64,000 bases of DNA from Pelecanus crispus (lineage: Eukaryota > Chordata > Aves > Pelecaniformes > Pelecanidae). Below the pieces are notes generated by a model. The model was not told where the DNA came from and searched no databases. It saw only the letters and a list, made by a program, of their open reading frames with translations. The position numbers and the translations under genes were made by a program. The first letter of the stretch is position 1. The number at the start of each line of letters is the position of its first letter. Location of the stretch: NCBI RefSeq assembly GCF_030463565.1, contig NC_134652.1, positions 20,127,397-20,191,396 on the forward strand, written 5' to 3'. This document shows, in pieces, positions 1-13,589 of this stretch.

Positions 1-950
1 ACCATAACTATTTGCTCCTATATCTCAACAGTTGTTGACTATTTAATTACTGTCTGTATTTATAAAATAATTGTGCACAATGAGTCTTTGCCCCAGACTT
101 CTAACTGATCAATATCGGTAAAACTACTCTTGCCTTTTCAAGCTCTACTGCAGACCAATTAATTATTTTCAGCATCCCAATAAATTCTGACCTCCTCCAA
201 AAGCCTGCAGAACATCTCAGCTCAGACTGTGCAGCTTAATTAGACATCAGGAACTATCTCTACAAGTTAAATACTTGTGAAAACAAGATTTCAGAACCAT
301 GCAGGTCAGGATTACATTATAGAAGGAGCTCTTTGCTGGGACAGGAATAGCACAATATTAAACCAAGATGAAGAGAAATCAACTGGCAGATCCATGCTTT
401 GTACAAACATACCGCCTGGAAAAAAACAAGTTATAGTAATAAGTTTTGTCTGCATACCTGCAAATTCATTAGGAGTTTTGTGAGCATACCAATATTGATC
501 ATGGTTTGCTGAGTTTCCCCTAGGGGACAGAAATCAAAGATGAGGATATTGTTATTTTTCCGTTGTCATTCACATCATATGCAAATAATTCTTTTGGCCA
601 AAGAGGTAATGCCTTTTTCTACAGAACTCACTGCAGAAGTTTCAGGTAAGGCAGTCTGCTGATGTCTTGTATTCCTCTGATTCTCAGTGAGATGTCTTAG
701 GTACAATTTCTTTTTCAGCCTTTGAGCATCCCAAGGTCTATGACTACAACACCAAAAAAGAGGCAAGACTGATTATATGTATAAGAGAATACTCTTATAC
801 ACAACTGCTCTGCAACACAGGGCTTGCACTGTTTTAAAGGAAGGGTATTTCAACCTTTACCAGCCATGCGAGCAAGGCTCCTGCATAATGATAGTATTTC
901 TTACCATATGGTTATTCCTCCCTGGCATGCTACTGTGATTAAAATTCCTT

Positions 951-986
951 GCGGGGGGCAGGGGGCGGGGGGGGGGGGGGGTGGGG
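951..986 (+). repeat. G-rich low-complexity tract, G-quadruplex-prone
   Basis: Guanine blocks of 6, 5, 15 and 4 are separated by one or two other bases. This meets the usual four-tract rule for an intramolecular G-quadruplex on the plus strand. It lies in otherwise AT-rich sequence with no gene or CpG island nearby. The run length may be inexact because G homopolymers sequence poorly. Confidence 0.85.
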
Positions 987-1401
987 AATATCACTAGGGT
1001 GAAAAGTAAGTGCTCCATCTCATGAGCTGTCCCATTTTCAGGTCTGCTTTCTATCTCTGCTGTCATACACATGTATCACAACTTCTACAAATTGCTGGAA
1101 GCAAGCTGATGACTGTAGTACACTTTGTCCAACATATCCACTACTGACTGCTCTTACAGACAGCCCTAGGGAATTATATGGTCCTTTATTCTGACCCTAC
1201 AGTGTTATATCAAGAGCTTATTTAAGAGCAAGATGTTTTCAGTTAAGCAGCTAGTATCCCAGAAATCATTCTACTCAATAACTCTCTTGTATACTAGAGG
1301 TGCTTGCTGAATCTTTTTAACCTGAAGTTTTCCCTCAAAGAAAAAAAAAAAATTGTTCAATCTATTAAGTCTTATTCAATTTAGGCAGGGAGAAAAAAAA
1401 A

Positions 1402-1418
1402 GGGGGGGGGGGAGGGGG
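1402..1418 (+). repeat. poly-G run following an A-run
   Basis: An A9 block (1393-1401) is followed directly by G11, one A and G5. It is the second plus-strand G run within 450 bases of the one at 951. No gene context is visible. Confidence 0.8.
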
Positions 1419-2454
1419 ACACGACGCCACTCTGAGAAACAGAGTAAATAAATGGTGATGTTTGTTTGCTTTTTTGATTAAGCGTTCTGTAGAAGTATAA
1501 GATGAATTCTCTAAAAAGGGCAGGGGGAAAGGCAACCTGATGATGTTACAAAATAGACATCTCTATTGCAGACTAGCTCTCAGTGAATTAAGAAGTCACA
1601 AGAAGACTCTCAACTATAAGCTGGATGTTCAGAAAATATTCAGTTATAGGTGTGATAGAAAATAAACACAGGAAAAAAATTACAGAGCTCAGTCTTCCAA
1701 TATATTCACTAATATTGACATTTCCTATAACATCTATTCCACCAGCTCAGGGCTTACTTTCCCAATAAAGAGCTTTCATGTTCCTAATCTTTCTTTGACA
1801 TCATATTCAAGACAAGCAAGGTTATTGAGTTATTAAAAATAGAGAAGATTGCAGTCTTGGGCAGAAAGCAGTCATTAGATTAAATATTTGCTCAATATTT
1901 AAATCAAGAATAAGTCAGATAGCAAGGTAAGTGCCAAAGAAACATGAAATATCATTGAAGTTCTTAAAAAGAAAATCCTTAGAAGTTATTGATGCCTGAC
2001 CTCCTTTTGTATGACTGAAAAAATCTGAGGGGTTACAGTAGACTGATTATTGACCCTGGATGTTCTGGGTACAGAAACTTTTGAGTTAGATTTGGTGAGT
2101 TTTTATCAGTGAGAACTGTGGTAGAAAAAGAATACTGGGGAGATTTAAGAGGAAGAAGTAGAGAGATGCTCTGGCAAAACCAGGAAGCCATTAGATCTTT
2201 TCATAGGTTACCTTTTACATTGTAAATAAAGTATTCCTAATGGAGTGTACCACAGGAAAAATCCACATTACAGCCAGCTCCACACATTCCATTAATTAAG
2301 ACAGTCATTGCTTTACATTAATAGTCCCTTTTCAGAGAAATAACTGTTTGGATAATGGATGAAAACAGCCTTAAATTACACCGAAGGTTTTTTATAGAGC
2401 TGTGATTTGCCATGGTAATTAAATTTTACAAGAAAAACATGCTGCGTTTTACAA

Positions 2455-2468
2455 CAACTAGATGGCAC
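2455..2468 (+). promoter_or_regulatory. CTCF-like motif, plus orientation (weak candidate)
   Basis: The 14-mer CAACTAGATGGCAC matches the core CCASYAGRKGGCRS at 13 of 14 positions, with an A at the second position. About one such one-mismatch hit is expected by chance in both strands of 64 kb, so the motif alone is weak evidence. It sits in an AT-rich stretch containing TAATTA homeodomain-type sites (about 2290 and 2416). Confidence 0.25.
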
Positions 2469-3479
2469 TGTCCAAATAAACAGTTACGTTCATGCTCATT
2501 TATCTGCTCATTAGACTTAGTTTTCTATTTGTTTAAAGCAATTAGTTATATTTAGAATAATAATTGCCAGTCTTCATGAGAAGAATTTAAAACAGGAAGT
2601 TTTGTAAAAAGAGATCCTTTGCTAAAACAAAAGCTAAAACAAATTTCCTCTAATTTCATGTATTGACATAGAAATTCCAGCCTGACAGAACTCAATGGCA
2701 AAATTCCCAAGTGACTTAGAGCCAGGGTTTAACTTGCAATGCCAGTGTTCAACTCATGATGCCAGTGTTCATTAGTAGGATCATAAAAATTTTGCCAACC
2801 TTTGGCTTCTTTTAGACCCTCTCCCCACCACACTAAACCATGGAAATGATCATAACATTCAAAACAAGAAAACTATTTACATTGTTCCAGAACATAGCAG
2901 AGTCTGATCATGCTCTCCTCAGTATAAGTAGGCAAGGATTCCAGGTGCTTTACTGGCAGTGCTGCTCAGCATTTTGGCAACTGCCTGTTAGTAAGAAAGG
3001 AGACAACATAATGAATGAGCCACCAGAGAGCCAATGTTCAAAAGCCTTCAAGCAGTAATCTGTACAATGGGATGGAATAAAGAAAAGCTGGCACTTCTGA
3101 GAGGGCTGGAATTAGCTATGTTAGAGGTATTTTTGAAGAAGAAACATCTTGCCTCTTATTTTTCATGTTCTACTTTTATTTTATATACATATGCACTTAT
3201 GTATACTTTAAATTATCGCTTAGCGAGTAATACAGCAGATATAAAGGACAGCATTTGGTGCCTACGCACTGGACTTGGGAGAGCATTCAACAGTAGATAG
3301 TGCCCCTTGGAGGCAGGCTGACAGGGTTGTTAAGTGTCCATCATCTTAAGCAGGGAAGTTTTATTCTCTATTAACTTTCAACTTACGTGCTCCAAAGCAC
3401 AAAATACACAAGACCAGTTACCTCCTCTGTATTACAATCACTGGCACACTGCCCACTAAAAAAGTTAAACTCCAGTTTA

Positions 3480-3497
3480 AAAAAAAAAAAAAAAAAA
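3480..3497 (+). repeat. A18 homopolymer
   Basis: This is a run of 18 adenines. It could be an old retroposon tail, but no recognisable element precedes it. Confidence 0.8.
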
Positions 3498-3667
3498 GAT
3501 TAAAAAAGTCAATGTGAACCCTAGAAAGGTAAATAATGGCGTCAATCCAGTCCATGTTGCTCAATAAACCCAATCTCTTGCCACAAGCCTGCTGTAGAGA
3601 TGCACAAACCAGGTCCTCAGGAAAAGAGACAAATGAATGGGCTTCGTGGACAGCACTGACTTTCAGG

Positions 3668-3727
3668 CACAGGGAGAAAACCCTTGCAGAGTCACAGGGA
3701 GAAAACCCTTGCAGAGTCACAGGGAAG
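3668..3727. repeat. 25-bp tandem repeat, about 2.4 copies
   Basis: A 25-base unit beginning CACAGGGAGAAAACCC is repeated head to tail with no mismatches, starting at 3668, 3693 and 3718; the third copy breaks off after about 9 bases. The identity of the copies suggests a recent local duplication, and the copy number is likely to vary. An open frame crosses it, but nothing marks it as coding. Confidence 0.9.
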
Positions 3728-6700
3728 TGCCCATCTCACAGTCGCAACCCGTGTGAGGAAAACATAGGGATAAACAGCACCTAATTCAGTGAGATAAAGA
3801 AAATGGGGAAAACACGTATAAGGGGTTATAATGGTACTGCTATTTTTATACGACAAATTTATTTGCTCTGCAGACAAATAAGTAGTGATCAATTTTGAGC
3901 AGACAATCCTTGCTCACTGTACTTTGGCTATGATCACTGCCAGGTTTCCCAGGAACACGGAGTTGCTGTTTCTGAAGAGGCCACTAGTAGTAGTGCTATC
4001 CCCAGGTGACTGAAAGTCCCTCAGTCGAGGCAGTCATGTAAACAGAGGTATGAGTTCAGTTCCTTCCTCTGCTTGACTGGATTTGGTCCCACATCCTCCC
4101 TATCTTGGAAATGCCCTGACCACAGCAACACAGTACAGTGTCCTGAAAAGTCTCCTTTCAGTATCAAAACTTTGCCTTTATAGTTGCTTACCTTCCCCCA
4201 AAATACACAATGTAGTCTAATGAGAGATGTTTTTTCTGTATGCAAACCAAGGTCAGGGTGGGGGAATCACTGGAGCAGAGAGTAAAAACCCTGTATACTA
4301 TCTTAAGAGCTCATCCTTGCCAGCAGGCTGAAAAGTTATTCTTCTCTTGCTCCATCTCATCAGCTGTTTAATTCTTTTATACAAGATAGGACAGCTCTAA
4401 CAGGAGGCTAGGGCATCCTCCTGGGCCGTGGAAGGACTTGATTTCAAGTCTCCCACTTGCCAGGTGTGTAGCTTCACTACTGGATTATTACACAAAAGAG
4501 CAGCCCATTCCTCCAGCACTACAAATATAGATCTAGTTGTCTTTTCTTGCAAATGCACCGGCATAAGTTGTTCCACATGTCACAAAAACTGTTTCTTACA
4601 CCAGTTCAGGACACAAAAATAGATTGATTCAGATCTGTTTTGAGTGACTGCCTTTGATTTCTTTTTCTTCACCCCACAACAGATGTAGGGGTCATGAGGG
4701 GGGAGGAAACTAAAGGCACTTACTGCCATCGCCCCACTCGCAGGACCCAAACAGATTTCTCTAATAAGACAAAACCCAGTTGGGTCTGCTGAGGTCTCAC
4801 AGGAGAGCTGCAAGCCAAGGACTCCAAGTACAGCAAACACAATTTTATGGGAGAGAACAGGCACAGGCCTGTGAGCTATAAAGTTATATCCACACAGAGG
4901 CTACACAAAGGCTCAAAGAAACAGCTTGCCCTCTACCAGACAAATCACGTCACACCGTTTTGGTTCACTAATCTTTTTTACAAACCACACACTTTCAAAT
5001 GCAAACACACTGAATGTTTTAGGGGAACTCTGCTAAAAGTATCCATAAACTAAATACTTCAAAATATTATGCAGATTGCAAATTATTTGCATTTTGATTG
5101 ACTAATCAACTTCCTGAACAGAGCTCTCTATATACGATGATTGCTGTCTTGATTGGAATTCAGCTTTGCCAACCTCCTCTATTTTAGTAAATCCATACAT
5201 TTATCTTGAATAACAAAGATTCTGGAGCTTTTTCTGTTGTCATGATTGCAGAGTTATTTTTTCCTTTAAACTAAGTAAAAAAAAAATGTTTTCACATGTT
5301 TAAAATGAAACATGGTCATATTCAGGCTGGCAGCTCCTGTGACACATTCAGTTTGGAAGGCATCTGAAAGGTTTTAAGCAAGAAGAGTGAATTTCCACTT
5401 CATGCTTGCTTCTGCTTACAGCCCAATTCTGAGGTCCTTAAACTCAGCTTTTGTCAGAAAGAAGACAGTGTTAATCTAGAAGCCATGTTGTTTTCCAATG
5501 ACCTTCTGTCCTTCTTGAAAAGCAATAGCTTTGAAGGAGCGGCAGGCAGTGACAAGTGTTCAAAGTAAAATGAAAATAAAATGAGAGCTCCTACTAGCTC
5601 TAGGCATCAGGAGATCCAGAAACAGTCTGCACTGAAGAGCTTAGCAGCTTTAGTAAATGTGCTTTTGTTGATTTATCACAACGCTCCCTGCTGTTTATGA
5701 GGATATTGTTCATCTCCTTGAGAAAAGTCCCCATCATGCCAGAGTGAACACTAGCTAAGCAAAGAACACCAAGAAACATACACCACATCTGCTGGACCAT
5801 CACAGGGGAAGTGGCAGGGAGAACTGTACCAGCCACAACGGGAAAGAACTAATTTTCCTAATGGAGGAGAGACAATATTTATGATTTAATTTGCATTTGT
5901 GCAAAGCATTAAGACTACATGTAGGCTCCCTTTCCCTTATTGATCACCCAAGTTACAAATAAGTAAGTAAATGAATCAGTACTTTAACAGTACCACGGTT
6001 ATCAGCTCTCATGGATCCTCAAACTGCCCCTGGGCTCCCACAGGTGAATCCCTGCACCCACTGAATTGCACACCAAGGAGAACCAGCTGCAGGCACAGAA
6101 TCAGGGACATGCCCATCAGACGTGTGCCACCCTAAGCCCGTGCAAAGTAACAGAAATGGATGATGACAAAGTCACTGTAGTGTCAACAAAGCATGAACCC
6201 AGCCCTGCAATCTTCAGAAAGGTGGAGGATAGAGGGGATGGGCTGAAGGGCTTTTGGCACTTTGGGGTTTGCACAGAAGTGTTTAAAAATAAAAACACTG
6301 TATTTTTATTTTTGTCATGAAAAAATTAAATGGACACAGTCTGTCTACGGCTTGAAGGCAGGGTGAAGGAGAACATCTTCTACTAGAAATTAACAACAAC
6401 AAAAAAATCCACATTCAGAGTAAAGTAGACAGCCTCTATTCATAAAAAGCCAGGTAAGTTTTTACACTCATGAAGGAGAAACTTCAGGGTTTTTTTTTTC
6501 CCCCTGGATCCTACTTTGTAGGACACTGACAAATGCAACCAACTATGTGGAAAACATGGATCATTATCAAAGAGATAAACATATACCCAGATCTAATATC
6601 CCAATGTCACCAGTTCAAAGCCACTGTATCTATATGTGTTTCATTTCCCACACCACAGCCTACAACTAGCGGCCCCTCACAGCTCTCCTCTGCATGCCAC

Positions 6701-7946
6701 AAAACTTGCAAGCTCCAACTTTCAGATTGCTTCCTGCACCATCTCTCCCATTGGAAGTCTAAGTCTTATTCCTCTGGGATCTGGGGGAAAAAAGACCCCA
6801 AAAACCACACCACCGAAAGTATTTCTGTCCTAGCCTTGGTCATGCAGTTGTCTTGCTGCCAATACTGTTTGGCTAGCTTAACTAGCTCTTCTCTCTCTCT
6901 TAGACCTACTACCTGATGTTCTTAAGGAAAGTAGACAGATCCTCTTTCACAGCTTTTGTTTTGCTAAGAAAAATACAGGGGGACATACACACATAGGGAA
7001 ACACACAACATGGGGAGGGGACAGGGCGAAGGAGTAGCTCATGTGCCATGTCAAGGCAGTAGCACCTGCAGCACCTCCTTTCTGAACAGGGGAGACACTG
7101 AGCAACTTCTGAAAGTTGTTTTATGCCAGTGAAAATCAGTAGCTACATTTTCGTGTAAGTGAAGCTTTTGTCCACAAATTCTAAATGAATTCACAGGGAA
7201 AGACGGGGGTAGGAAAGGACAAAGCAGCATGGAAAGGGAAGAACAGATCCTAACTACTATCCAGTTGTTGCTTTAGGTCTTTTTGGAGTATCTGACAAAG
7301 AGCTAGAAAAACAAAAAGAAAAAAAAAACCACCAACAAACAAGTAAGCACAAGTGTAGAAAGACAGACAACAGCTACATCACAGCTATACCACTCATCTA
7401 CATCAGAGCAGGGCCAGGTCCCTCAGTGGTGATACACAGAAAAAGGGAAGAAAGAAGAACAGAAAAAAAATTGCTATAAGCAAAATATTTTCATGAAAAT
7501 GAGAGCTTTCTCTCCCCTTTTCTGTTAATGAGGAACACATCTGGCTTTCCCCCCCCATACTGTCCCTGTTAGGCTAGAAAGACAGCAGTTAGAAAACACC
7601 ATGTTCTAGGAGACAATTCAGGAGGTGAAAACATACACTGCATGTAAGGAAAAGCCAGTTAAGTAAACACTGAGAAAAATTACAAAAGGTTCCATCCTCA
7701 ACCATTTGAAATAATACTTTTGACACTGAACAAATTAGTCACAGAAGTAAGAGATGACCATTTTTTGTTGCAAGAGGGCTTTTAAAACCCTCTCAACCAT
7801 CTGCTGGCATTATATGATTGCTAAAGCTGGAGAAAATCCTTGCTTCCAGAATCATTTTGCTACATGGTAGTTAAATTACAGATGCTTCTTTAATTTTCAC
7901 GGCATACCTGCATTCTAACAGGAATAAAGTTGTCACTGAACTGTTT

Positions 7947-7983
7947 CACATTTGGGTTTGGGTTTTTTTTTTTGTTTTGTTTT
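7947..7983 (+). repeat. G/T-rich asymmetric tract
   Basis: The tract reads as TTTGGG-type units passing into a T-run and TTTTG units. All but one base is G or T on the plus strand. It belongs to the set of asymmetric tracts discussed in the findings. Confidence 0.7.
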
Positions 7984-10900
7984 AGATTTAAGTCTTTTCC
8001 TTCCAAAAATTGATGCAAGTTTTCATAACCTTTGCCTGGCAGGTCTCCTGAAAGCCATGGCAAATGAAGTCCAAAAAACCTTTTTGGGTGACACCAATAG
8101 CCACATGTGGAACAAAGCCAGCTGAGAAGGCAAACAGAACGCTAATTGTGAACAAAACAACAGACTTGTGTTTATTAACACTCATCTACACTTGGAATTT
8201 TATCAGAATATTTGTCCCAGAATAACTGTTTTGGCTGAAACTAACTACTCCAGAATAATTACTGAGAAGGTCTCGTTGGTATATTTCCAAATATAAGCAA
8301 AATCTCAGCCCTTTGTACTAGTTTAGTTTGATAGAAGATAAAAAGAAAATAAATAAAAATTGTGTAATTCAAACATGTTTGCACATGTCCCAGTACAAGA
8401 TCACCATTCTATCACAGCCTTTATCCATCCACTGATATAACAAGTAGTGGGACTTTCTGTAAAAGCTTAGTAACATGCACAAGCCAAAAACATGAAATGG
8501 TAATTTTAATAGTAGAAAAAAGGCTGAAGAAAGCTTAGTAAGAGTTCAAAAATATTTTATTTTACACATGAGCTACTGAAAGAACACATGTATTTGGTAT
8601 CTCCACTCTCCCATCAGATAAGCTACAGCTAAAATAGTCTGATGAAATGAAATTGTTACAGATATTTATAGAAAAAAAATTGCTCCAGTGACACCAGGTG
8701 CTTCCCCAACATGTGGCACCACAGCACTGTTGAAAAAAAAAAATAAAAAAGGAAGGAAAGTTTTGGCCTTTTTTAGAGTTTTCCTATGTTTTAGCACAGC
8801 AACAACAAGGTCTGCCACTGTGAAGGCATTTTGGTGTCTTTATATGTGTACAGAACAGTGCTTTGGTTTATGTCTGGGGAGGAAAAAAAAAAAGAGAAAA
8901 GAAATCAGTGTTACTGTAGTCCTTTTCAAGGGCACTAACTTCAGATTCGCCCCCTGCAGAAGTGTTAACACCTCAGTCACATTTGCAGTTATGTTTTCCC
9001 CACCAGCTTTGAATGTTCTCTGAAGATGACCTATTAAACAACAGAAGTTGTGTCAATGCAGTCACCTCTGAAAAGAAAGACTTACCAACAATAACTCAGT
9101 TGGCAAACAATACCACAGCGCTAATGTCACACTAAATGATCCCAAAGAAAGAAAGAGAAACACCAGTCGACAACCCCTCTGGGTGTATTCTACAGTCAAT
9201 TAAAGTGCCCACTTTCTATAGAGAAAATTAGTATGACTGTTGCTAAAACAAGGTGCCTTGAAAGACATCAAGATGGGAAATCCTGCCTTGTAATTCTGCC
9301 TTAAAAATCCAATATAGTCAGTGGCATGTACTCTGCTCAGTACAAGGTCAGAGTATTGCTGCCAATGAGGTAGGAACACCACACCTCTCTACCATAACAA
9401 TTTATGGTATAATCTCCAAACAGAAAACAAAGGATGGACCAAGCAAGTAGAGGTTCCACAGTGAAGTAGTCTGACCCTTGAAAAGACAGGGGAAAAGTCA
9501 AGAGTAGAGGAAATTTGGGTTTCAACTGCCTAGTCTGAAAAGATTAACTTGTGTCACATTGAGGAGTCACACATCAAGCATGTTGAAACAGCTCTTGAGG
9601 AATGTCACCTACATGAGGAGACTTCAGCTCCATCACAATTTGCCTGCAGTTCTCATGTCTGTTCCCAGGGAGGCATCTGCACAATGATCTGGGATTCCAT
9701 GATTGATGGCAGAAACAATAAAAGGAGCAAGACACAAATTCTTTTGCAAATCTCAGAATATCAATATATGATTAAGAGTTTCATAATTGCTTGAGCAGAA
9801 ACATAAGCCTGTTCAATAGGTTCACAGAACCAGCAGAGCTGTTCTCTTTTGTCTTCACAGTGGTCTTGACCTACATTTAATATATATATGCGCATGTTTG
9901 AGTTCCAGTCTTATGGTAATAGGCAGGCAGGTTATTTGGGGCTTCAAGGCCAGGCTATGGCACTGGTGAAGGCCAGCCGGCTGTCTTCCTTGTCTGTTGT
10001 TGTGCTTCCCTTTGCAGTTCCCCCTTTACAGAGGGGGAAAAAGAAAAAAATGCATAGTCATTGTCTAATCAACTATCCCCCCTCTGCTTCCCTCCAAAGC
10101 AGTGAATTATAAAACAATTGAGATCAGTACCACTGGAACAGACCAACACTATCCCTCAGCAAATGGTGCCCTGAATAATTACGGCTGCTGCTGTTTAAAA
10201 TGGAAAGTAACACAGGCAAAGTGTACATACACCCATGAGCATCTCTTATTTTGTGTGCCCATTTGGTTTGCGCACACCTGAGGCTGCCCCTGCTTTTAAC
10301 AGATTTTCTCCAGATTGAACATACACATTTTGGAGGTGCAACCTTGAAGACATGTGAAGCACTGCACAGTTGGGGTAGAAGAACAGAAACAAAGCTTCCA
10401 CCACCAGAAGTACAAATAAGCTGCAGTTATGTCAGACCAAAGTCCAAAACTGAAAAGCAATAATCCATTGGGAGATTTTATTTTTGTAGTTTCAATTAAA
10501 ACCTTTGTACACTACTACAGAAATTTAAATTAAAAAATATGTTCTCAGCAAAACAACAAAAAATGCTATTAGAAAACTAGAAGGCTCATAAGAAAACATT
10601 TCTCTGATAAAGCATAGCTATGAAAAGTAGTTTAAAAGTTTTTATAGCCAAGAAAGAAACAACTGAGATTATTTTGGAAGAGCTCAGTGTATTCTGTTTA
10701 AAGGGAGAGGGGATGATCAAAGCCAGCATGGTAAAGATATACATTTTAACACTTTTTTTCCCTTCTCATAGTACCTTACCTACATTGTCTCTGCAGTTCT
10801 CTTTAAGGTATTCTTGTATTCAAGGAAAACTACATTTTTTGCTGCCTCTCTACTATTAGTCTTCATTTCTATTCTAAACATGGCTAGGCACCAACCACAA

Positions 10901-12339
10901 ATGAGTCTATATTGTGCTAGGCATCACAGATGGAACAGCACATAATCTAAGTGCTCCCAGTGCAAGCATATGGGAGAAATAGGATGTGAAGAAAGGAATG
11001 TAGAGTAACAAATGCAATGAAAAAATGACACATGCAAAACTAGAACTTGCCAAGGGCTAGATGTTGCTAAGAAGGTATGATAGAGTCATGGGAAGTGAAC
11101 GCAACTGAGTGGAAATGGAGAAAGAGGGAAACACAAAGTGAAGCCAAGGTAAAAATGTTCAGTTCTTGGCAATTCTTCAGCTCATAAACATATGGGCTGC
11201 AAAACTGCAAATAGCAAGTATAAACCCCGTTTGCATACAGAAGCTAAATCTCAGTTGATCCAGAGTTCCTATGAATCTCGCCTCATTCCATATCTATGGG
11301 ACCCTACCTCTGTTCAACTGCCATCAAGAGAATCTACTAATAAGTCATTCACAGCATCCTGATGGCTTCATAAGTTTGATTTTCAAAGACTCTAGTATGA
11401 CCAATTTAAAAGCCATTCTAGCAATTATTTTTGCTAGAGTTTTCACAAGTTTTTTCCCCTCATGAAGACTGTTTTCTTATCAGAAATGAACTGCTTGCCT
11501 CTCACCGTTGCAGCTGTAGAACTGTTCTAAACAGATTATAGCATATATTCCTAAAAAGACAAAAAGAATGTTTCGCATGTAAATTCTGAAACCCAGAATA
11601 TTGTGTTACTGCCTTTGCTGGGTGGTTAACAATAAAATTTTTAAAAATTTAAAAATTTTACAAGCCACACATGCACATGAGGGCTAGAGAATGGAAACGG
11701 TGATTATAGTCTTCTCCATGCCAAATTTAAAGCTTGAATGAAAATAGTACAAAATTCTTCCTGCAATCAACCTGCTATTCTACAGCTCCCTGTGAAGGGA
11801 CTGGAATAATCCAACTAGTTTCACATCTGTGAGCAAGACCTGCTTGCCTGCATTAGCCTTTCCTCAGAAATAACACTGTTATCAGACTAGTCAGGAGAAA
11901 GTCATCTGAGGACGTAAGACTTGTTCTGCCTGCCTGGTAGCTAATTATTCTTTATGTTTGATGCTTCCCATTTCAAAGGGACACCATCTACATGAAGTTA
12001 CTATCTCTATTTACCTTTTCAAAGGAGGGAAGTTTTCTAACGTAACTGGGGTTAACCGCTCTTCACATGCACGCACAAAACTGAGTAAGGGGCAAAGGCC
12101 AGATCATTCTCATGCAGAAAACATTGAAGCTGGAATATAAATCAAGTAAGCAAACCAGAAGAAAACTTCACGTAACAAGCTACTTTTTGAACCAAAGAAA
12201 TAATTTGAAAGATAAGATTTGCAAAAGCTAACTCTGAAGTTTGCCTCTCTTGCTTTTAATAAATTAAACCTTCCCAGGATTACCTTACTAAGGTGTACAA
12301 ACTCTGCTCAAGCCTTCAGAGTTTATTATTTTGCTGTTT

Positions 12340-12397
12340 GGTTTGGTATGAGGTTGTTTTGTTTGAGTGATTTGGGGTTTGTTGCTGTTGTTTTTAA
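12340..12397 (+). repeat. G/T-rich asymmetric tract
   Basis: The plus strand is nearly free of C and made of TTTGG, GGTTTG and GTTGTT units. Its texture matches the tracts near 7.95, 22.65 and 35.5 kb. No coding meaning is apparent. Confidence 0.6.
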
Positions 12398-13037
12398 TAC
12401 ATGCATTTATGTATCCTTAAAACACCAAAAATATACATCCATGTTGAAATCCTCTAAGACTACAGCTACAAAAAGTCAATTTCTTCACAATCAAAAGTGT
12501 AGGGAATAAATGGTGTTTTAAACGCTTCAGCTGTATCTGACTTAATTGAAAAAGTCACTCAGTAATAGTCCTATATAATAGAGGTATCAATTAATTTCAC
12601 AGCAAGACACAGTAGAAAAAGTGCATTTGAACCAGAACAGGAAGAATAATTTTCAAGTGAGCTGTGTGGAATAGTGCATATCCAGACCAGACATTCAGAC
12701 AGATATCCAGGTGTAATAGTGAGTGCTATTTGCTGATATTATATGTAGTCCTATCTCCTTAGAGAAAATCCCAATAGAGCAGAAAATCACTTAGAATAAA
12801 TTAAACTTACTTCAGCAACACAGGTTAACTTTAATTACTAATTAATCCCCCAAGATCCTTCTTTCTTTTGCTCCATGGATAGATAATCCATCATCATTTA
12901 TGATTCTTCCTTTAAATAAATGAGGGTCTTATTACAAACCAGGGTACAATACTATGTCAGATTTTTTCCAATATTGTATGACTGAAAAGGTTGATTCTAA
13001 AGTTAAAACCATTCATTCTATTTTTCATTTATGAAAT

Positions 13038-13589
13038 TGTCCTGGTTTCAGCTGGGATAGAGTTAATTTTCTTCCTAGTAGCTGGCATAGTGCTGTGTTT
13101 TGGATTTAGAATGAGAAGAATGCTGATAACACGCTGATGTTTTTAGCTATTGCTAAGTACTGCTTATGCTAGTCAAGGACTTTTCAGCTTCCCATGCTCT
13201 GCCAGGTTCACAAGAAGCTGGGAGGGGGCACAGCCAGAATAGTTGATCCAAACTGCCCAAAGGGCTATTCCATATGATATGACATCATGCTCAGTATAGA
13301 AACTGGGGGGGGTTGGCCAGGGAGCAGCGATTGCTGCTCGGGAGCTGTCTGGGTATCAGTCGGCGGGTGGTGAGCAATTGCATTGTGCATCACTTGCTTT
13401 GTATATTATTATATTGTTGTTATTATCATTACTGTTTTCCTTTATTTCAATTATTAAACTGTTCTTATCTCAACCCAGGAGTGTTTCTCACTCTTCCTCC
13501 TCTGATTCTCTCCCCCATCCCATCGGGGTAGGGGGAGTGAGCAAGCAGCTGCATGGTGCTTAGTTGCTGGCTGGGGCTAAACCACAACA
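13038..13589 (+). mobile_element. ERVL-like solo LTR, copy 1
   Basis: This is a 552-bp solo LTR starting TGTCCTGG and ending CACAACA, the standard TG...CA ends. It is flanked by a perfect 5-bp target-site duplication, GAAAT, at 13033-13037 and 13590-13594. Five-base duplications fit class III (ERVL-type) integration. The TATA region is degraded (TATAGAA, about 13295). An ATTAAA polyadenylation signal lies at 13453-13458, after an ATT/GTT-rich microsatellite. With duplications touching both ends and no gag or pol beside it, the provirus has been reduced to one LTR. The short frames inside are LTR sequence, not genes. The family name is not certain from sequence alone. Confidence 0.9.
13280..13287 (+). 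promoter_or_regulatory. decayed CRE in LTR copy 1
   Basis: TGACATCA lies at the position where copy 3 has the full CRE palindrome TGACGTCA. The change is CpG to CpA, as expected from deamination of the methylated minus-strand cytosine. Confidence 0.6.

Larger units (their letters stand above)
1..13037. other. intergenic non-coding DNA, left part
   Basis: No gene, tRNA or recognisable repeat family is supported here. Open frames are short (mostly under 110 codons), several rely on non-ATG starts, and none shows a familiar protein or flanking splice signals. Local items are listed separately: G-rich runs near 1.0 and 1.4 kb, a CTCF-like motif at 2455, a 25-bp tandem repeat at 3668, an A-run at 3480 and G/T-rich tracts near 7.95 and 12.35 kb. 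The rest is AT-rich unique-looking sequence, as expected in a vertebrate gene desert. Unseen lncRNA exons or conserved enhancers cannot be excluded from one sequence. Confidence 0.7.

Noticed and set aside
6890..6901. CT-rich run considered as a splice-site polypyrimidine tract
   Set aside because: A TTAG follows, but no coding segment or partner donor can be identified.
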